Of a stretch of DNA of 64,000 nucleotides, positions 10,192 through 19,733 are shown one piece after another. Where the stretch lies: assembly GCF_900108295.1 (NCBI RefSeq), contig NZ_FNWK01000001.1:62001-126000 (forward strand), given 5' to 3'. The position numbers and the translations under genes were made by a program. The stretch's first letter is position 1, and each line of letters begins with the position of its first letter. The DNA is from Sphingopyxis sp. YR583. Lineage in GTDB: Bacteria; Pseudomonadota; Alphaproteobacteria; Sphingomonadales; Sphingomonadaceae. Below the pieces are notes generated by a model. It saw nothing but the letters and a program-made list of their open reading frames with translations. It ran no database searches and was not told the DNA's origin.

Positions 10192-11355
10192 ATGAGCAAG
10201 ACGAGCAGCGGGGGCGCGCTGGAAGGCATCAAGGTTGTCGAGATGGGTCAGCTGATCGCTGGCCCCTTCTGCGGCCAATTGCTCGGCGACATGGGCGCCG
10301 AGATCGTCAAGCTCGAACCGCCGGTGACGGGCGACCAGATGCGCAACTGGGGCCAGGGCGACAAACCGAGCTGGTGGCGCGTCATCGCGCGCAACAAATA
10401 TTCGGTCGCCGTCGATCTGCGCAGCGAAGAGGGTCAGGCGCTCGCACGCGAGCTGATCGCCAAAGCCGATATCCTGATCGAGAATTTCCGCCCCGGCACG
10501 CTCGAAAAATGGAACCTCGATCCCGCGGAACTGCGCAAGACGAACCCGGGGCTGATCGTCGTGCGTGTATCGGGTTACGGGCAAACCGGCCCCTATTCCG
10601 CCCGCGCCGGTTTCGGCGGCATCGGCGAGGCGATGGGCGGCTGGCGCGGAATCGTCGGCTATCCCGACCTGCCGCCGGCACGCATGGGGGTGTCGATCGG
10701 CGATACGCTCGCCGCCACTTACGGGTGTATGGGCGCGCTTGCCGCGCTCCACCATCGCAGCAAGACCGGCGAAGGCCAAGTCGTCGACTCGGCGCTTTAT
10801 GAAGCGGTGCTGCAGGTCATGGAATCGACGGTTTCCGACTATTCGGCGAGCGGGACGAAGCGCCGCCGCACCGGCTCCACCCTGCCCGCGATCGCGCCGT
10901 CGAACGTCTATCCCTGCAAGGACGGCGAATATCTGATCGGCGCCAACCAGGACGGCGTCTTCGCACGCCTCGCCGCCGCGATGGGGCGCCCCGAACTTGC
11001 CAGCGACGAACGCTATGCGACGCATCGCGCGCGGGGTGTGCGGCAGGAGGAACTCGATGCGCTGATCGGCGAATGGACGAAGACGCTGACGATCGCCGAG
11101 CTGGAAGCGAAGATGGTCGATGCCGGCGTTCCCGCGGGCCGCGTCTTTGATGCGGAGGATATGATGGCCGACCCGCATTTCGCCGCGCGCGATGCGCTCG
11201 TGACCGTTCCCGACGCGGAGCTGGGCGAAATCAGGATGCAGGGCGTCTTCCCGAAACTGTCGGCGACCCCGGGCAGCGTGCGCCGCCCCGCCCCGCTCGC
11301 GGTCGGGCAGGATACGGCGGATATCTTGAAACGCTGGCTTGGGCGGGAGGTTTGA
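10192..11355 (+). CDS. Class III CoA-transferase (CaiB/BaiF family)
   Basis: 387 residues from ATG 10192, which has AAAGGA six bases upstream; the in-frame ATG at 10144 lacks such a site. The opening LEGIKVVEMGQLIAGPFCGQ, the segment NKYSVAVDLRSEEGQALA, and the catalytic Asp region (MGVSIGDTLAATYGCMGALA) identify the formyl-CoA/carnitine-CoA transferase family. It moves CoA between carboxylic acids in the cytoplasm. Next to HMG-CoA lyase and upstream of a glutathione transferase by four bases; likely one operon with the latter. Confidence 0.93.
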   Translation: MSKTSSGGALEGIKVVEMGQLIAGPFCGQLLGDMGAEIVKLEPPVTGDQMRNWGQGDKPSWWRVIARNKYSVAVDLRSEEGQALARELIAKADILIENFRPGTLEKWNLDPAELRKTNPGLIVVRVSGYGQTGPYSARAGFGGIGEAMGGWRGIVGYPDLPPARMGVSIGDTLAATYGCMGALAALHHRSKTGEGQVVDSALYEAVLQVMESTVSDYSASGTKRRRTGSTLPAIAPSNVYPCKDGEYLIGANQDGVFARLAAAMGRPELASDERYATHRARGVRQEELDALIGEWTKTLTIAELEAKMVDAGVPAGRVFDAEDMMADPHFAARDALVTVPDAELGEIRMQGVFPKLSATPGSVRRPAPLAVGQDTADILKRWLGREV

Positions 11356-11359
11356 CGCG

Positions 11360-12064
11360 ATGATCACGCTGTACGGCGGGCCGACTCCCAATGCGCGCAA
11401 GATCGCGATCGCGCTTGTTGAAATGGGGCTCGACTGGCGACTCGAATATATCGACATCCTCGCCGGCGATCAGCTCACCCCCGAATTTCTCGCGCTCAAC
11501 CCGAACAACAAGACGCCCGTAATCGTCGACGACGATGGCCCCGGCGGCGCGCCGTTCACTCTTTGGGAAACGGGGGCGATCCTCCTCTATCTGGCCGAGA
11601 AGACTGGACGTTTCATGCCGGCCGATCCGACGAAGCGCGCGATCTGCTGGCAATGGCTGATGTTTCAGGTGTCCGGCGTCGGCCCGATGTTCGGGCAGGA
11701 AGCGCACTTCACCCATTATGCCAAGGACCGGCACGATTATGCGATCGCGCGCTACAGCCGCGAAGTCGACCGGCTGATGATGGTGCTCGACAAGCGCCTC
11801 GGCGAAGCCGAATGGCTCGCGGGCGACGATTATACGATCGCCGACATGGCGACGCTGCCCTATCTGCGCCGTCAGCTCATCGAAAAGGCCGGGCGCTTTC
11901 CGAACGTCGACCGCTGGGGCGCGGCGATGCTGGCGCGCCCCGCGGTCGCCGAGGGGATGCAGGCGGGCGTCGCGCGCGCCGAGACGATCGAAGGCGGGCT
12001 GACCGGCTTTACCGACGAGCATCGCGCGATCCTGTGGGGCGACCGCCAGCATGTGAAGCGTTGA
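11360..12064 (+). CDS. Glutathione S-transferase family protein
   Basis: 234 residues: a thioredoxin-like N-terminal domain (MITLYGGPTPNARKIAIALVE, cis-Pro region NKTPVIVDD, and the ETGAILLYLAEK motif in place of the usual ESxAI) followed by an all-helical domain from about residue 90. It has the layout of the YghU/Ure2-like class. ATG 11360 is four bases after the CoA-transferase stop, with GGGAGG nine bases upstream, so it is translationally near-coupled. The substrate is unknown; a role in the same catabolic route is inferred from position only. Confidence 0.9.
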   Translation: MITLYGGPTPNARKIAIALVEMGLDWRLEYIDILAGDQLTPEFLALNPNNKTPVIVDDDGPGGAPFTLWETGAILLYLAEKTGRFMPADPTKRAICWQWLMFQVSGVGPMFGQEAHFTHYAKDRHDYAIARYSREVDRLMMVLDKRLGEAEWLAGDDYTIADMATLPYLRRQLIEKAGRFPNVDRWGAAMLARPAVAEGMQAGVARAETIEGGLTGFTDEHRAILWGDRQHVKR

Positions 12065-12095
12065 GGTTGTCGGCGACGTCGGCGAACGCGGCCTG

Positions 12096-12572
12096 TCACT
12101 GTCCGAACAATTTGCCGATCGCATCGTCGAGATAGGGGCGGTCGACGAACAACCGCATCGGATCGCGGCGGTTGAGCCAGAAGCCCGCTCCATGCCGATC
12201 GGTCAATGCGCGCCGGGTCGTGTCCTGCAACAGGCGCAATCGCGCAACCGCAGTGCGCCGCGCCGTTCGCGGATCGGCCGGCACCTCGGACGCGAAATGC
12301 GCCCGGATCGTCTCGACCCGCGCCGCGACGACATCGCTATATCCCTGATGCGGTCCGCGGTGCAGCGCGTGGCCCGACAACAAGGCGGCAGGCTCGCAGG
12401 CGGGAAGCATCAGGCCGTTGCGACCGAAATGCTGAAGCGCAAAGCCTTCACCGACCAACTCCTCGAACATCGCGGCCATCTGGGCGCGCTGAAGCAACGC
12501 GATCGGAATCAGGTGATGACGCTGGAACCCGGTTTGCGGCGGCGGCGCTCTGTACCAGCCGCGTCCGGGCAT
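12096..12572 (-). CDS. AHH-domain putative nuclease
   Basis: 158 residues. RHHLIPIALL (His19-His20), RNGLMLP (Asn52) and HRGPHQGYSD (His71, His75, Tyr78) follow the order of the AHH branch of HNH/ENDOVII nucleases, which is common in polymorphic toxins. The domain fills residues 13-95; the C-terminal 60 residues are charged and helical-looking. There is no signal peptide or long toxin-delivery region, so it is a free-standing domain protein, presumably cytoplasmic unless exported by another route. Its ATG overlaps the upstream gene's stop by one base (TGATG), implying translational coupling. Function (toxin, effector or housekeeping nuclease) is unproven. Confidence 0.7.
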   Translation of the reverse strand: MPGRGWYRAPPPQTGFQRHHLIPIALLQRAQMAAMFEELVGEGFALQHFGRNGLMLPACEPAALLSGHALHRGPHQGYSDVVAARVETIRAHFASEVPADPRTARRTAVARLRLLQDTTRRALTDRHGAGFWLNRRDPMRLFVDRPYLDDAIGKLFGQ

Positions 12573-13420
12573 CAGCTACCGCGGCCGAGCTCGACGATAA
12601 CCGTCGATCGCTGACCCAATTTGCCCGGCGGCGGCAGCATCTCGACCCACTCGTCCGCCTCCAGACCGCGCATCGTCCGCGCATGCTCGACCGGCCCGTT
12701 GAGCATCATGTCGAGCGCGAGCCGCGAAAGCCGCCGCACCATATCGGCGACCGTCCAGCCATCGGGTATCCGTGCTTCCAGTTCCTGCCCGGAAAACAGC
12801 GCGAGCCCCCGCGTGCCGATGCTCGCGCCGCCATCGCCGATATCCTTGCGGCGGAATGCGACGAGATGGAGGATCGGCGGCATCCCGCTGACCAGCATTT
12901 CGGCGATCGACGCACGAAATTGCGGGGCGTCGGACCACAAACGCGCCGGCGACCAGAATATGTGGCTGGCGTCGCACAGGTCGATCAGCAGCACCATCAT
13001 CTTGAAAAATTCGCGCATCCGCGTCGGCTCGCCGGCCGACGATTTCGGTCCGCCTTTGCGTCCGGGTTCGCGCTCCGGGACAAAAACCCAGCACAGACCC
13101 CCATCGCGCCATTGGCGCGGCAGGCTCGCGGCGAGCAGGCTCGTCGACGGGTGGTCGGGATCGGCGAGGTCGAGCGCTGCTGCGTCGGCAGGCCCGGCGA
13201 GGACCGACACAGCTCCGAATGTCAGGCGAAAACGCGGCGCGGCGATCAATGCCTCGGCGTCGCCGCTCGTGCCTTCGACCCGTTCGGGCTTCAACCCCAT
13301 GCGGCGTAGTAGCGCTTCAATGCTCTCGCCCGCGCCGCGCTGCATCGCCGCTCCGACAATCAGGGCAAAGGGTTCCGGCGGAACCGGCAGAATCAGGCCA
13401 TCATTGTTCCCGGCATGCAT
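12572..13420 (-). CDS. Protein of unknown function, DUF4261-like, coupled to the AHH nuclease
   Basis: 282 residues from ATG 13420, preceded by AAGGGCGAG; a GTG at 13447 would add nine residues. The C-terminal half (SGQELEARIPDGWTVADMV, then a helix and a closing STVIVELG strand) resembles the end of DUF4261 proteins, but I am not certain of the family. No signal peptide or membrane segment is seen. It is translationally coupled (TGATG) with the AHH nuclease, which suggests a partner, such as a modulator or immunity factor, but this is inference from arrangement. Confidence 0.6.
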   Translation of the reverse strand: MHAGNNDGLILPVPPEPFALIVGAAMQRGAGESIEALLRRMGLKPERVEGTSGDAEALIAAPRFRLTFGAVSVLAGPADAAALDLADPDHPSTSLLAASLPRQWRDGGLCWVFVPEREPGRKGGPKSSAGEPTRMREFFKMMVLLIDLCDASHIFWSPARLWSDAPQFRASIAEMLVSGMPPILHLVAFRRKDIGDGGASIGTRGLALFSGQELEARIPDGWTVADMVRRLSRLALDMMLNGPVEHARTMRGLEADEWVEMLPPPGKLGQRSTVIVELGRGS

Positions 13421-13472
13421 GGTGCTGCTCGCCCTTCGTGGGTTCACGCCTGCATCGCAAGACTTGCAACAA

Positions 13473-13494
13473 TGTTCAAACGCTTATTCGAACA
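13473..13494. promoter_or_regulatory. Inverted repeat upstream of the DUF4261-like/AHH unit
   Basis: TGTTCAAA and TTCGAACA form arms that match at seven of eight positions around a six-base spacer. It lies in the gap between kup and the two-gene unit, 53 bases before the chosen start. An operator for the unit is the simplest reading. On the minus strand CTTC-N7-GTTC overlaps it, one base off the alphaproteobacterial LexA box, so SOS control is a weak possibility. Confidence 0.3.
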
Positions 13495-13522
13495 TGTCGG
13501 GAAGTTAATCCCGGCCGCTGCG

Positions 13523-15484
13523 TCAGATCGCGACCTGGCTTCCCAGTTCGACGACGCGATTGGTCGGCAGGCGGAAATATTCCATCGCGCTTTCCGAATT
13601 GCGCAGCATCCACGCGAACAGCTTTTCGCGCCAGATAGGCATCCCCGGCTTGCTCGCCGCGATCAGCGTCTGCCGCGACAGGAAAAAGCTGGTCTCGATC
13701 ATCTTGAACTCGCCGCCGCAGCTCGTGACGCGGGTCAGCGCTTCGGGCACGTCGATCGGCTGCATGAAACCGTAATTTAGCACCAACCGGTGGAACCCCT
13801 GCCCCAGATCTTCGAGCAGGCAGAATTTCTCCTCCTTCACGAAGGGCACGTCGGCGATCTTGATCGTCAGCAGGATGATCCGCGCGTGCAGCACCTTGTT
13901 GTGCTTGAGATTGTGGAGCAGCGCGTGCGGCACACCGTCGCTGCTCGACGTCATGAACACCGCGGTGCCGGGCACACGTGTCGCGCTGTTTGCGGCCGAT
14001 TTGACGAAGACCGGGATCGGCATCGCGCCCTCGGCCATTTCCTGCTGCATCAGCTTGCGCCCGCGCGACCAGGTCGTCAGCATCGTGAAGATGGTCAGGC
14101 CGATCGCCAGCGGCACCCAGCCGCCGTCGGGCACTTTGATCAAATTCGCGCCGAAATAGGCGATGTCGACGATGAAGAAGACCGCAAGGATCGGCAGCGC
14201 CTTCCACGCCGGCCACTTCCACAGCGTGAACAGCACGACGCTCATCAGACAGGTGTCGATGAACATCGCCCCGGTCACTGCAATGCCATAGGCCGCGGCA
14301 AGATTGCTCGACGATCCGAAGAAGAGGACGAGGATGATCACCATCACCATCAGGCCCCAATTGACCATCGGGATATAGATCTGTCCCGCCGCCGACGCGC
14401 TCGTATGTTCGACGCGCAGGCGCGGCATGAAGCCCAGCTGGATCGCCTGCTGGGTCAGCGAGAAGGCGCCCGAAATCACCGCCTGGCTTGCGATGATCGT
14501 CGCGAGGATCGCGAGGATGACGACGGGCACCTGCCAAGCCTCGGGCATCATCTGGAAAAAGGGATCGGCGATCAGGTCGGCGCGCGGCCCCATCTCTGCC
14601 TCGAGCACCATCGCCCCCTGCCCCATATAGTTCAGCATCAGCGCGGGCAGGACAAAGGTCAGCCAGCTCAGCCCGATCGGCCCGCGCCCGAAATGCCCCA
14701 TGTCGGCGTAAAGCGCCTCGGCCCCCGTCACCGCGAGTACGACTGCGCCGAGCGCGATGAAGGCGGTGAAACCGTCGACATAAAAGAAGCGCAGCGCGTT
14801 CACCGGGTTCAGCGTCTCGAGGATGATTCCCGGATGGTCGACGATGTGGATCATCCCCAGGATCGCAAGCATCGTGAAATAGGCGAGCATGATCGGCCCG
14901 AACAGCGCGCCGACCTTGGCCGTCCCGCGCGACTGAATCGCGAAAATACCGATCAGGATCGCCAGCGCGATCGGCACGATATAAGGCTCGAAGCCCTTGT
15001 TGACGTAACTCAGCCCCTCGGTCGCCGAAAGCACCGACATCGCCGGGGTGATCATGCTGTCGCCATAGAAAAGCGCGGTCGCGAACACGCCAAGCAAGAT
15101 GATCGGCCAGGTCCAGCGCTTTTCGCCCGACGAACGGCTGATCAGCGCGAGGAGCGCAAGGCTGCCCCCCTCGCCCTTGTTGTCGGCCTTCATGATCGTC
15201 AGAACATATTTGAAAGTGACGACGAGCATCATCGACCAGAAGACGAGGCTCAGCACGCCATAGATGTGCAGCCGGTCGGGCTCGATCGGGTGATGCCCGG
15301 CAAATGTCTCGCGGAACGCGTAAAGCGGACTCGTGCCAATGTCGCCGAACACGACGCCGATTGCACCGACGGCAAGCTTCAGCTTGCCATCGCCATGATG
15401 TCCGTGGCCGTAATGGGCCGTTTCGGCGGCAGCAGTGGCAGCGCGTGGAGCGCTATCCGCCGCCTGTTGCGACTCAGCAGTCAT
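13523..15484 (-). CDS. kup: Low-affinity potassium transporter Kup
   Basis: 653 residues. After a His-rich leader ([11 protein letters not shown]) comes [22 protein letters not shown], the conserved first helix of Kup/HAK transporters, then eleven further hydrophobic segments and a cytoplasmic C-terminal domain of about 190 residues. Kup takes up K+ by proton symport across the inner membrane. It is 39 bases downstream of ccmI on the same strand, and could be read from the ccm operon, though functional linkage is not obvious. Confidence 0.96.
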   Translation of the reverse strand: MTAESQQAADSAPRAATAAAETAHYGHGHHGDGKLKLAVGAIGVVFGDIGTSPLYAFRETFAGHHPIEPDRLHIYGVLSLVFWSMMLVVTFKYVLTIMKADNKGEGGSLALLALISRSSGEKRWTWPIILLGVFATALFYGDSMITPAMSVLSATEGLSYVNKGFEPYIVPIALAILIGIFAIQSRGTAKVGALFGPIMLAYFTMLAILGMIHIVDHPGIILETLNPVNALRFFYVDGFTAFIALGAVVLAVTGAEALYADMGHFGRGPIGLSWLTFVLPALMLNYMGQGAMVLEAEMGPRADLIADPFFQMMPEAWQVPVVILAILATIIASQAVISGAFSLTQQAIQLGFMPRLRVEHTSASAAGQIYIPMVNWGLMVMVIILVLFFGSSSNLAAAYGIAVTGAMFIDTCLMSVVLFTLWKWPAWKALPILAVFFIVDIAYFGANLIKVPDGGWVPLAIGLTIFTMLTTWSRGRKLMQQEMAEGAMPIPVFVKSAANSATRVPGTAVFMTSSSDGVPHALLHNLKHNKVLHARIILLTIKIADVPFVKEEKFCLLEDLGQGFHRLVLNYGFMQPIDVPEALTRVTSCGGEFKMIETSFFLSRQTLIAASKPGMPIWREKLFAWMLRNSESAMEYFRLPTNRVVELGSQVAI

Positions 15485-15523
15485 CGCGCGCCTTTAGACG
15501 AGCCTGAGCCTTTGGAATAGGTT

Positions 15524-16219
15524 TCAATTCGGGACGTCCCCGGCCGGTGCATCGGCCGGAGTTTCACCAGGAGTTTCGGCCGGCGCTTCGGAAGGAAGCT
15601 GCGGCCCAAGCGCCTGACGCAGTTGCGCAAGACGCATCTCGAGGTCGCGCCGCCAGGGCGCATCGGCCGGACTGCGCGCAAGAAGCTGGCTCCACACCGC
15701 TTCGGCGCCTTTCAGGTCGCCCCCCTGCGCCAGCGCAAGACCCGCAAAGAAGGGCGGCGCCGGATGCGACGGATCGCGCTTCGCTGCCTCGTCGAATGCA
15801 AGCGCCGCCGCGGGCGACATCATGCCGCCGCCATGCGCCGCGAGCGCGTTGCCCAGCCCGACCCAAAGGTCGACATTGTCGGGATATTTCTCGAGTCCCT
15901 TCTCGAGCGTCTTCGCCGCAAGTTCGGTCTTTCCGGTGCGCGCAAAACCGTCGGACATGCCGAGCCACTGCGCGGCCGGGCCAAAGCGTTCGGACATGCC
16001 CTGCCGCTGGTCGGTCAGCGCGTCGCCAAAGCTTTCGGGTTCCTCGGGCGCCGCGACCGGCTTGCCGGCAAGCGACGGATGGCCCTGCAACGCATAGCCC
16101 GCCAGCCCGAGCATCACCGCGGCCCCGGCCAGCGGCCGCGCTGCGGCAGGCAGCTTGCCGAGCCAGAAGATGCCGCCAATGGTCAAAAGCGCGACGAGCA
16201 CTACCCAGAGCCAGATCAT
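15524..16219 (-). CDS. ccmI: Cytochrome c biogenesis TPR protein CcmI (CycH-like)
   Basis: 231 residues. The ATG at 16219 (MIWLWVVLVALLTIG) overlaps the ccmH stop as ATGA; reading further upstream would run through ccmH in another frame. Two N-terminal hydrophobic helices are followed by TPR-like repeats (e.g. TGKTELAAKTLEKGLEKYPD) and a Pro/Glu-rich tail. CcmI presents apocytochrome c to the haem ligation complex in the periplasm. It is the last gene of the ccm operon; the protein is shorter than E. coli-type CcmH fusions and more like the second half of CycH. Confidence 0.88.
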   Translation of the reverse strand: MIWLWVVLVALLTIGGIFWLGKLPAAARPLAGAAVMLGLAGYALQGHPSLAGKPVAAPEEPESFGDALTDQRQGMSERFGPAAQWLGMSDGFARTGKTELAAKTLEKGLEKYPDNVDLWVGLGNALAAHGGGMMSPAAALAFDEAAKRDPSHPAPPFFAGLALAQGGDLKGAEAVWSQLLARSPADAPWRRDLEMRLAQLRQALGPQLPSEAPAETPGETPADAPAGDVPN

Positions 16220-16650
16220 GCCGCGCCCTCCTCTTCGTCGTTCGCATTGCGGCGAAAGCGACCGAAGGCCAGCCATCCGCCGAGCGCGAGGAAGAGCAAG
16301 GGCCCGAGCCAAAGCAGCGCCGTCGCGCCGTCGAACGGCGGATCGTAACTGACCCAATTGCCATAACGCGCGACGAGCCATGTCTTGATTTCCGCCGGGC
16401 TTTCGCCCGCCGCGATCTTGCTGCGCACTTCGTGGCGCATATCGCCCGCCAGCGGCGCATCGCTATCCGCAATCGACTGCCCCTGACAGACGAGGCAGCG
16501 CAATTCCTCCATCAGCGCCTTTGCACGCGCTTCGTCGGCAGGATCCTTGAGTTGCTGATACGCATAAGGCGCGGGGGGCAGCCGGTCCTGCGCCGCCAGC
16601 GGTAGCGCCAGCGCGCCCAGTAGGCAAAGAAGGACGAACCGCAGGCTCAC
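16216..16650 (-). CDS. ccmH: Cytochrome c maturation protein CcmH (CycL), thiol oxidoreductase
   Basis: 144 residues: signal peptide to about residue 21, the LRCLVCQGQS motif with redox Cys52 and Cys55, then a three-helix bundle and one C-terminal membrane helix (ATALLWLGPLLFLALGGWLAF). It reduces or resolves the CXXCH disulfide of apocytochrome c in the periplasm. Start overlaps the ccmG stop (ATGA), stop overlaps the ccmI start. Confidence 0.96.
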   Translation of the reverse strand: MSLRFVLLCLLGALALPLAAQDRLPPAPYAYQQLKDPADEARAKALMEELRCLVCQGQSIADSDAPLAGDMRHEVRSKIAAGESPAEIKTWLVARYGNWVSYDPPFDGATALLWLGPLLFLALGGWLAFGRFRRNANDEEEGAA

Positions 16651-17177
16651 TTCATCGCCTCAAGCTTCGCGACGATCTCGGGCACCTGCTCCGCAAGGAT
16701 CACGCCCTGAATCTGTTCGCGAATGATTCCCTTGCCATCGATCAGGAAGGTTTCGGGCACGCCCGAAGATCCCAATGCGATCTGGACGCTGCTCTGCATG
16801 TCCGACCCGATGCGGTCGAACGGATTGCCATATTCGCGCAGGAACATCGTGACATCCTCGGGGCGGTCGCGGATGGCGATCCCGTCGATCGGAACACCTG
16901 CGGCCTTCAGCGCTTCGAGCTGCGGCGCTTCGGCGCGGCACGGAATGCACCAGCTTGCGAACACATTGACCAGCCGCGGGCGTCCGTCGGCAAGCTGGCT
17001 GCTTTTCAGCCCCGCGACACCGGCAGTCGCCGGCGGCAGGTCGAACAGCGGCATCGGCTTGTCGATCCATTGCGACTGGATCAGCGTTTCGGCTGGCGTC
17101 ACCAGCCGATAGACGAAGGCGCCGAACAGCAACCCCATGATCGCCAGCGGTACAAACAGGACCCAGCGGTTCTTCAT
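16647..17177 (-). CDS. ccmG: Thiol:disulfide interchange protein CcmG/DsbE
   Basis: 176 residues from ATG 17177, which overlaps the ccmF stop (ATGA). One N-terminal membrane anchor (WVLFVPLAIMGLLFGAFVY) and a periplasmic thioredoxin fold with FASWCIPCRAEAPQ (Cys77, Cys80) and the cis-Pro segment GVPETFLIDG. It keeps the apocytochrome haem-binding cysteines reduced. A longer open frame upstream runs antisense-like through ccmF and is not used. Confidence 0.96.
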   Translation of the reverse strand: MKNRWVLFVPLAIMGLLFGAFVYRLVTPAETLIQSQWIDKPMPLFDLPPATAGVAGLKSSQLADGRPRLVNVFASWCIPCRAEAPQLEALKAAGVPIDGIAIRDRPEDVTMFLREYGNPFDRIGSDMQSSVQIALGSSGVPETFLIDGKGIIREQIQGVILAEQVPEIVAKLEAMK

Positions 17178-19144
17178 GGCGCGAAACGCTCCCCGGCTTT
17201 GCGGGCGCGACGCGCGCGCCAGATGTTCAGCAATTGCGCACGCCCCAGCAGCGACAGCGCGGCGCCGATCGCGATCAGCGCGCCGCCGAGCCATATCCAC
17301 CACACCAGCGGCTTCCACCACAGGCGGATCTGGTAACGGTCGGCGCTGCCGTCGTCGCTCGTCACCGGCTGGCCGAGCACCGCATAGAGCTGCCCGCCCG
17401 GCCGCGTCAGCAGCGCGGCCTCGTTGGTTTCGGTCGGCGCGGTTCCCATCAGCCCGGGGAAAGTGCGCGCTTCGGGCTTCATCGTGAAGCTTGCGCCCGA
17501 CGGGGTCGTCGCCACCAACGTCCCCTCGATCGCGGTATAATTGGGGCCTGCCACCGGCTTGACGCCAACGAACGTCACCTTGAAATCGCCAACCTTCACC
17601 ACCTCGCCGGGCGCCGCGGCGACCAGCCTTTCCTTGATGAAGGCGCTTTCGGCGCCCATGCCGGCAAGGCACACCGCGACGCCGAAATGCGCGACCACCA
17701 TGCCCCATGTCGGCAACGGCGTGCGGCGCAGGTTGCGACCCCACAGGGGCGCCAGGCTCGCAACGGCCACAATCCCCGCGACGGTCATGCCAAGCAGCGG
17801 CAAGATGCCGACCTTGCCGCCGAACAGGATGAGCGCGAAGAGAACCGCTGCGCCCGCGAGGATCGCGGCGGGGAGCCGCGACCATAATTTCGTGCCGTCG
17901 TCCTTGCGCCAGTTCAGCAGCGGCCCGGCCACCATCACGAGGCACAGGATCAGCGCCAGCGGCCCGGCGACCTTGTTATAATAAGGCGGACCGACCGAAA
18001 TCTTCTCGCCCATCGCTTCCGCGACGATCGGATAGAGCGTGCCGAGCAGGACGAGCGCGAGGATCGTCGTGAGCAACAGATTGTTGATCACCAGCGAACC
18101 CTCGCGGCTCAGCAGCGCGAATTTCTTGCCCTCGGCGACGCTTCCGGCGCGGAGCGCGAACAGGGTCAGCGCCCCGCCGATATAAATCGCCATCAGCGCG
18201 AGCAGGAACGTGCCGCGCTCGGGATCGACCGCGAAACTGTGAACGCTGGTGAGCAGCCCCGACCGGACGATGAACGTGCCAACCATCGACATCGAAAAAC
18301 CGACAACCGCCAGCATGACGGTCCACGCGCGCAGCGCGTTGCGGGTGGCGGTCACCGCCACCGAATGAAGCAAGGCCGCACCCGCGAGCCAAGGCACGAG
18401 CGAGACATTCTCGACCGGATCCCAGAACCACCAGCCGCCCCAGCCCAGCTCATAATAGGCCCAGTAACTGCCCGCGGTGATGCCGAGGGTCAGGAAGATC
18501 CAGCTTCCCAGCACCCACGGACGCATCGCGCGGGCAAAGGCGGGGCCGATCTCGCGTGTGATCAGCGCACCGACGGCAAAGCTGAACGCGACCGATAGCC
18601 CGACATAACCGACGTAAAGCGTCGGCGGATGGAAGGCGAGCCCGATGTCCTGCAGCAACGGGTTGAGCCCTTGCCCGTCGGGCGGTGCTACCGGCAAACG
18701 TTTGAACGGATTCGACGAAAACAGCAGGAAAGCAAAGAAGCCGAGGCTCAGCGCGGCCTGCGCGGCCAGCGTCGCGATCAGCGTGTCCTCGCGCAGCCGC
18801 TTTTCGAAAATCGCGATCAGCCCGCCCGACAGCGACAGGATCATCAGCCACAGCAGCATCGATCCTTCGTGGTTGCCCCACGTTCCCGCGACCTTAAAGA
18901 TCATCGGTTTCAGGCTGTTGCTGTTCCGCGCGACAAGCTCGACCGACATGTCGGAGCGCACGAACAATGCAATGAGCAGGCCGAACGCAACCGCCGTCAG
19001 CACGCCTTGCGCGACGCTGGCCGGGCGCACCAGCGCTGCCAGATCCTTCGATCCGCCGCGCAGGAAAAGCGTTCCCGCAACAAGCGACAGACAGGCGAGC
19101 GCCGCCGCGATCCACAACAGGGCCAGACCGAGTTCGGCGATCAT
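17174..19144 (-). CDS. ccmF: Haem lyase component CcmF
   Basis: 656 residues with about 15 membrane helices. The WWD domain is clear (GWGGWWFWDPVENVSLVPWL), as are flanking histidines and the PxRG-type loops. CcmF takes haem from holo-CcmE and attaches it to apocytochrome c with CcmH/CcmI. It overlaps ccmE by four bases and ccmG by four bases, so the operon is tightly coupled. Confidence 0.97.
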   Translation of the reverse strand: MIAELGLALLWIAAALACLSLVAGTLFLRGGSKDLAALVRPASVAQGVLTAVAFGLLIALFVRSDMSVELVARNSNSLKPMIFKVAGTWGNHEGSMLLWLMILSLSGGLIAIFEKRLREDTLIATLAAQAALSLGFFAFLLFSSNPFKRLPVAPPDGQGLNPLLQDIGLAFHPPTLYVGYVGLSVAFSFAVGALITREIGPAFARAMRPWVLGSWIFLTLGITAGSYWAYYELGWGGWWFWDPVENVSLVPWLAGAALLHSVAVTATRNALRAWTVMLAVVGFSMSMVGTFIVRSGLLTSVHSFAVDPERGTFLLALMAIYIGGALTLFALRAGSVAEGKKFALLSREGSLVINNLLLTTILALVLLGTLYPIVAEAMGEKISVGPPYYNKVAGPLALILCLVMVAGPLLNWRKDDGTKLWSRLPAAILAGAAVLFALILFGGKVGILPLLGMTVAGIVAVASLAPLWGRNLRRTPLPTWGMVVAHFGVAVCLAGMGAESAFIKERLVAAAPGEVVKVGDFKVTFVGVKPVAGPNYTAIEGTLVATTPSGASFTMKPEARTFPGLMGTAPTETNEAALLTRPGGQLYAVLGQPVTSDDGSADRYQIRLWWKPLVWWIWLGGALIAIGAALSLLGRAQLLNIWRARRARKAGERFAP

Positions 19145-19578
19145 GTCGCAGCCGGGGCCTTCATATTCTTCGGCATGTCACCCATCTGCGGCGGCATATA
19201 GCGTTCGTCATGCTTCGCGAGGATGCGGTCGGCGACGAATGTCCCGTCGGCGCGCATCCGGCCGTCGGCGACCATGCCGCTCTCTTCGCCGAACAGGTCG
19301 GGGACGATGCCCGTATATTCGACCGGCACCGACGCCTTGCCGTCGGTTGCGACGAAGCGGATCGTCAGCCCGTCGCTCTGGCGTTTGATGCTCCCCTTGG
19401 CGACCATCCCACCCAGCCGCATCGGCTCATCGACCGCGGCCTTGCCACCCTCGATCTCGACCGGCGTGCGGAAATAGGCCGCCTCGTCGCGCAGCGCACT
19501 CGCGGCGAGCACGCCGGCACCGCCGACGCCGCACAGCGCGACCAGCGCCAGAACCAGCCGTTGATGCTTGGCCTTCAC
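19141..19578 (-). CDS. ccmE: Periplasmic haem chaperone CcmE
   Basis: 145 residues from a GTG at 19578 that overlaps the ccmD stop (GTGA). One N-terminal membrane anchor, then an OB-fold periplasmic domain with the haem-binding AKHDERYMPP (His123, Tyr127). It receives haem from the CcmABCD complex and delivers it to CcmF. Confidence 0.96.
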   Translation of the reverse strand: MKAKHQRLVLALVALCGVGGAGVLAASALRDEAAYFRTPVEIEGGKAAVDEPMRLGGMVAKGSIKRQSDGLTIRFVATDGKASVPVEYTGIVPDLFGEESGMVADGRMRADGTFVADRILAKHDERYMPPQMGDMPKNMKAPAAT

Positions 19579-19730
19579 TTACGATCCTTTCGCAGCGCGT
19601 CGCTGCGCTTCTCGGCCTTTTTCATTGCGCGCCAGCTTGCCCACAGCACCGCGCCGGTGAGCAACACCGTCAGCCCATAGGCCGCGGCGACAAACGCCCA
19701 CTGACCGCCCCCGCTGATTACCCCCGTCAC
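19575..19730 (-). CDS. ccmD: Haem exporter subunit CcmD, GTG start
   Basis: 51 residues, read from GTG 19730 three bases after the ccmC stop. It has a short N-terminal part (VTGVISGGGQWAFVAAAYG), one membrane helix (LTVLLTGAVLWASW) and a basic cytoplasmic tail rich in K and R, the usual CcmD plan. CcmD holds CcmC and CcmE together and helps release holo-CcmE. Its stop overlaps the GTG of ccmE. Confidence 0.88.
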   Translation of the reverse strand: MTGVISGGGQWAFVAAAYGLTVLLTGAVLWASWRAMKKAEKRSDALRKDRK

Positions 19731-19733
19731 GCG

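Noticed and set aside
12096..13420. A complete toxin-immunity or restriction system
   Set aside because: Only one nuclease-like domain and an uncertain partner are present; no delivery, antitoxin or methylase features are seen, so only a two-gene unit is claimed.
17178..17945. N-terminal extension of ccmG into ccmF
   Set aside because: The extension is Arg-rich out-of-frame ccmF sequence; the ATG at 17177 with ATGA overlap and membrane anchor is the real start.
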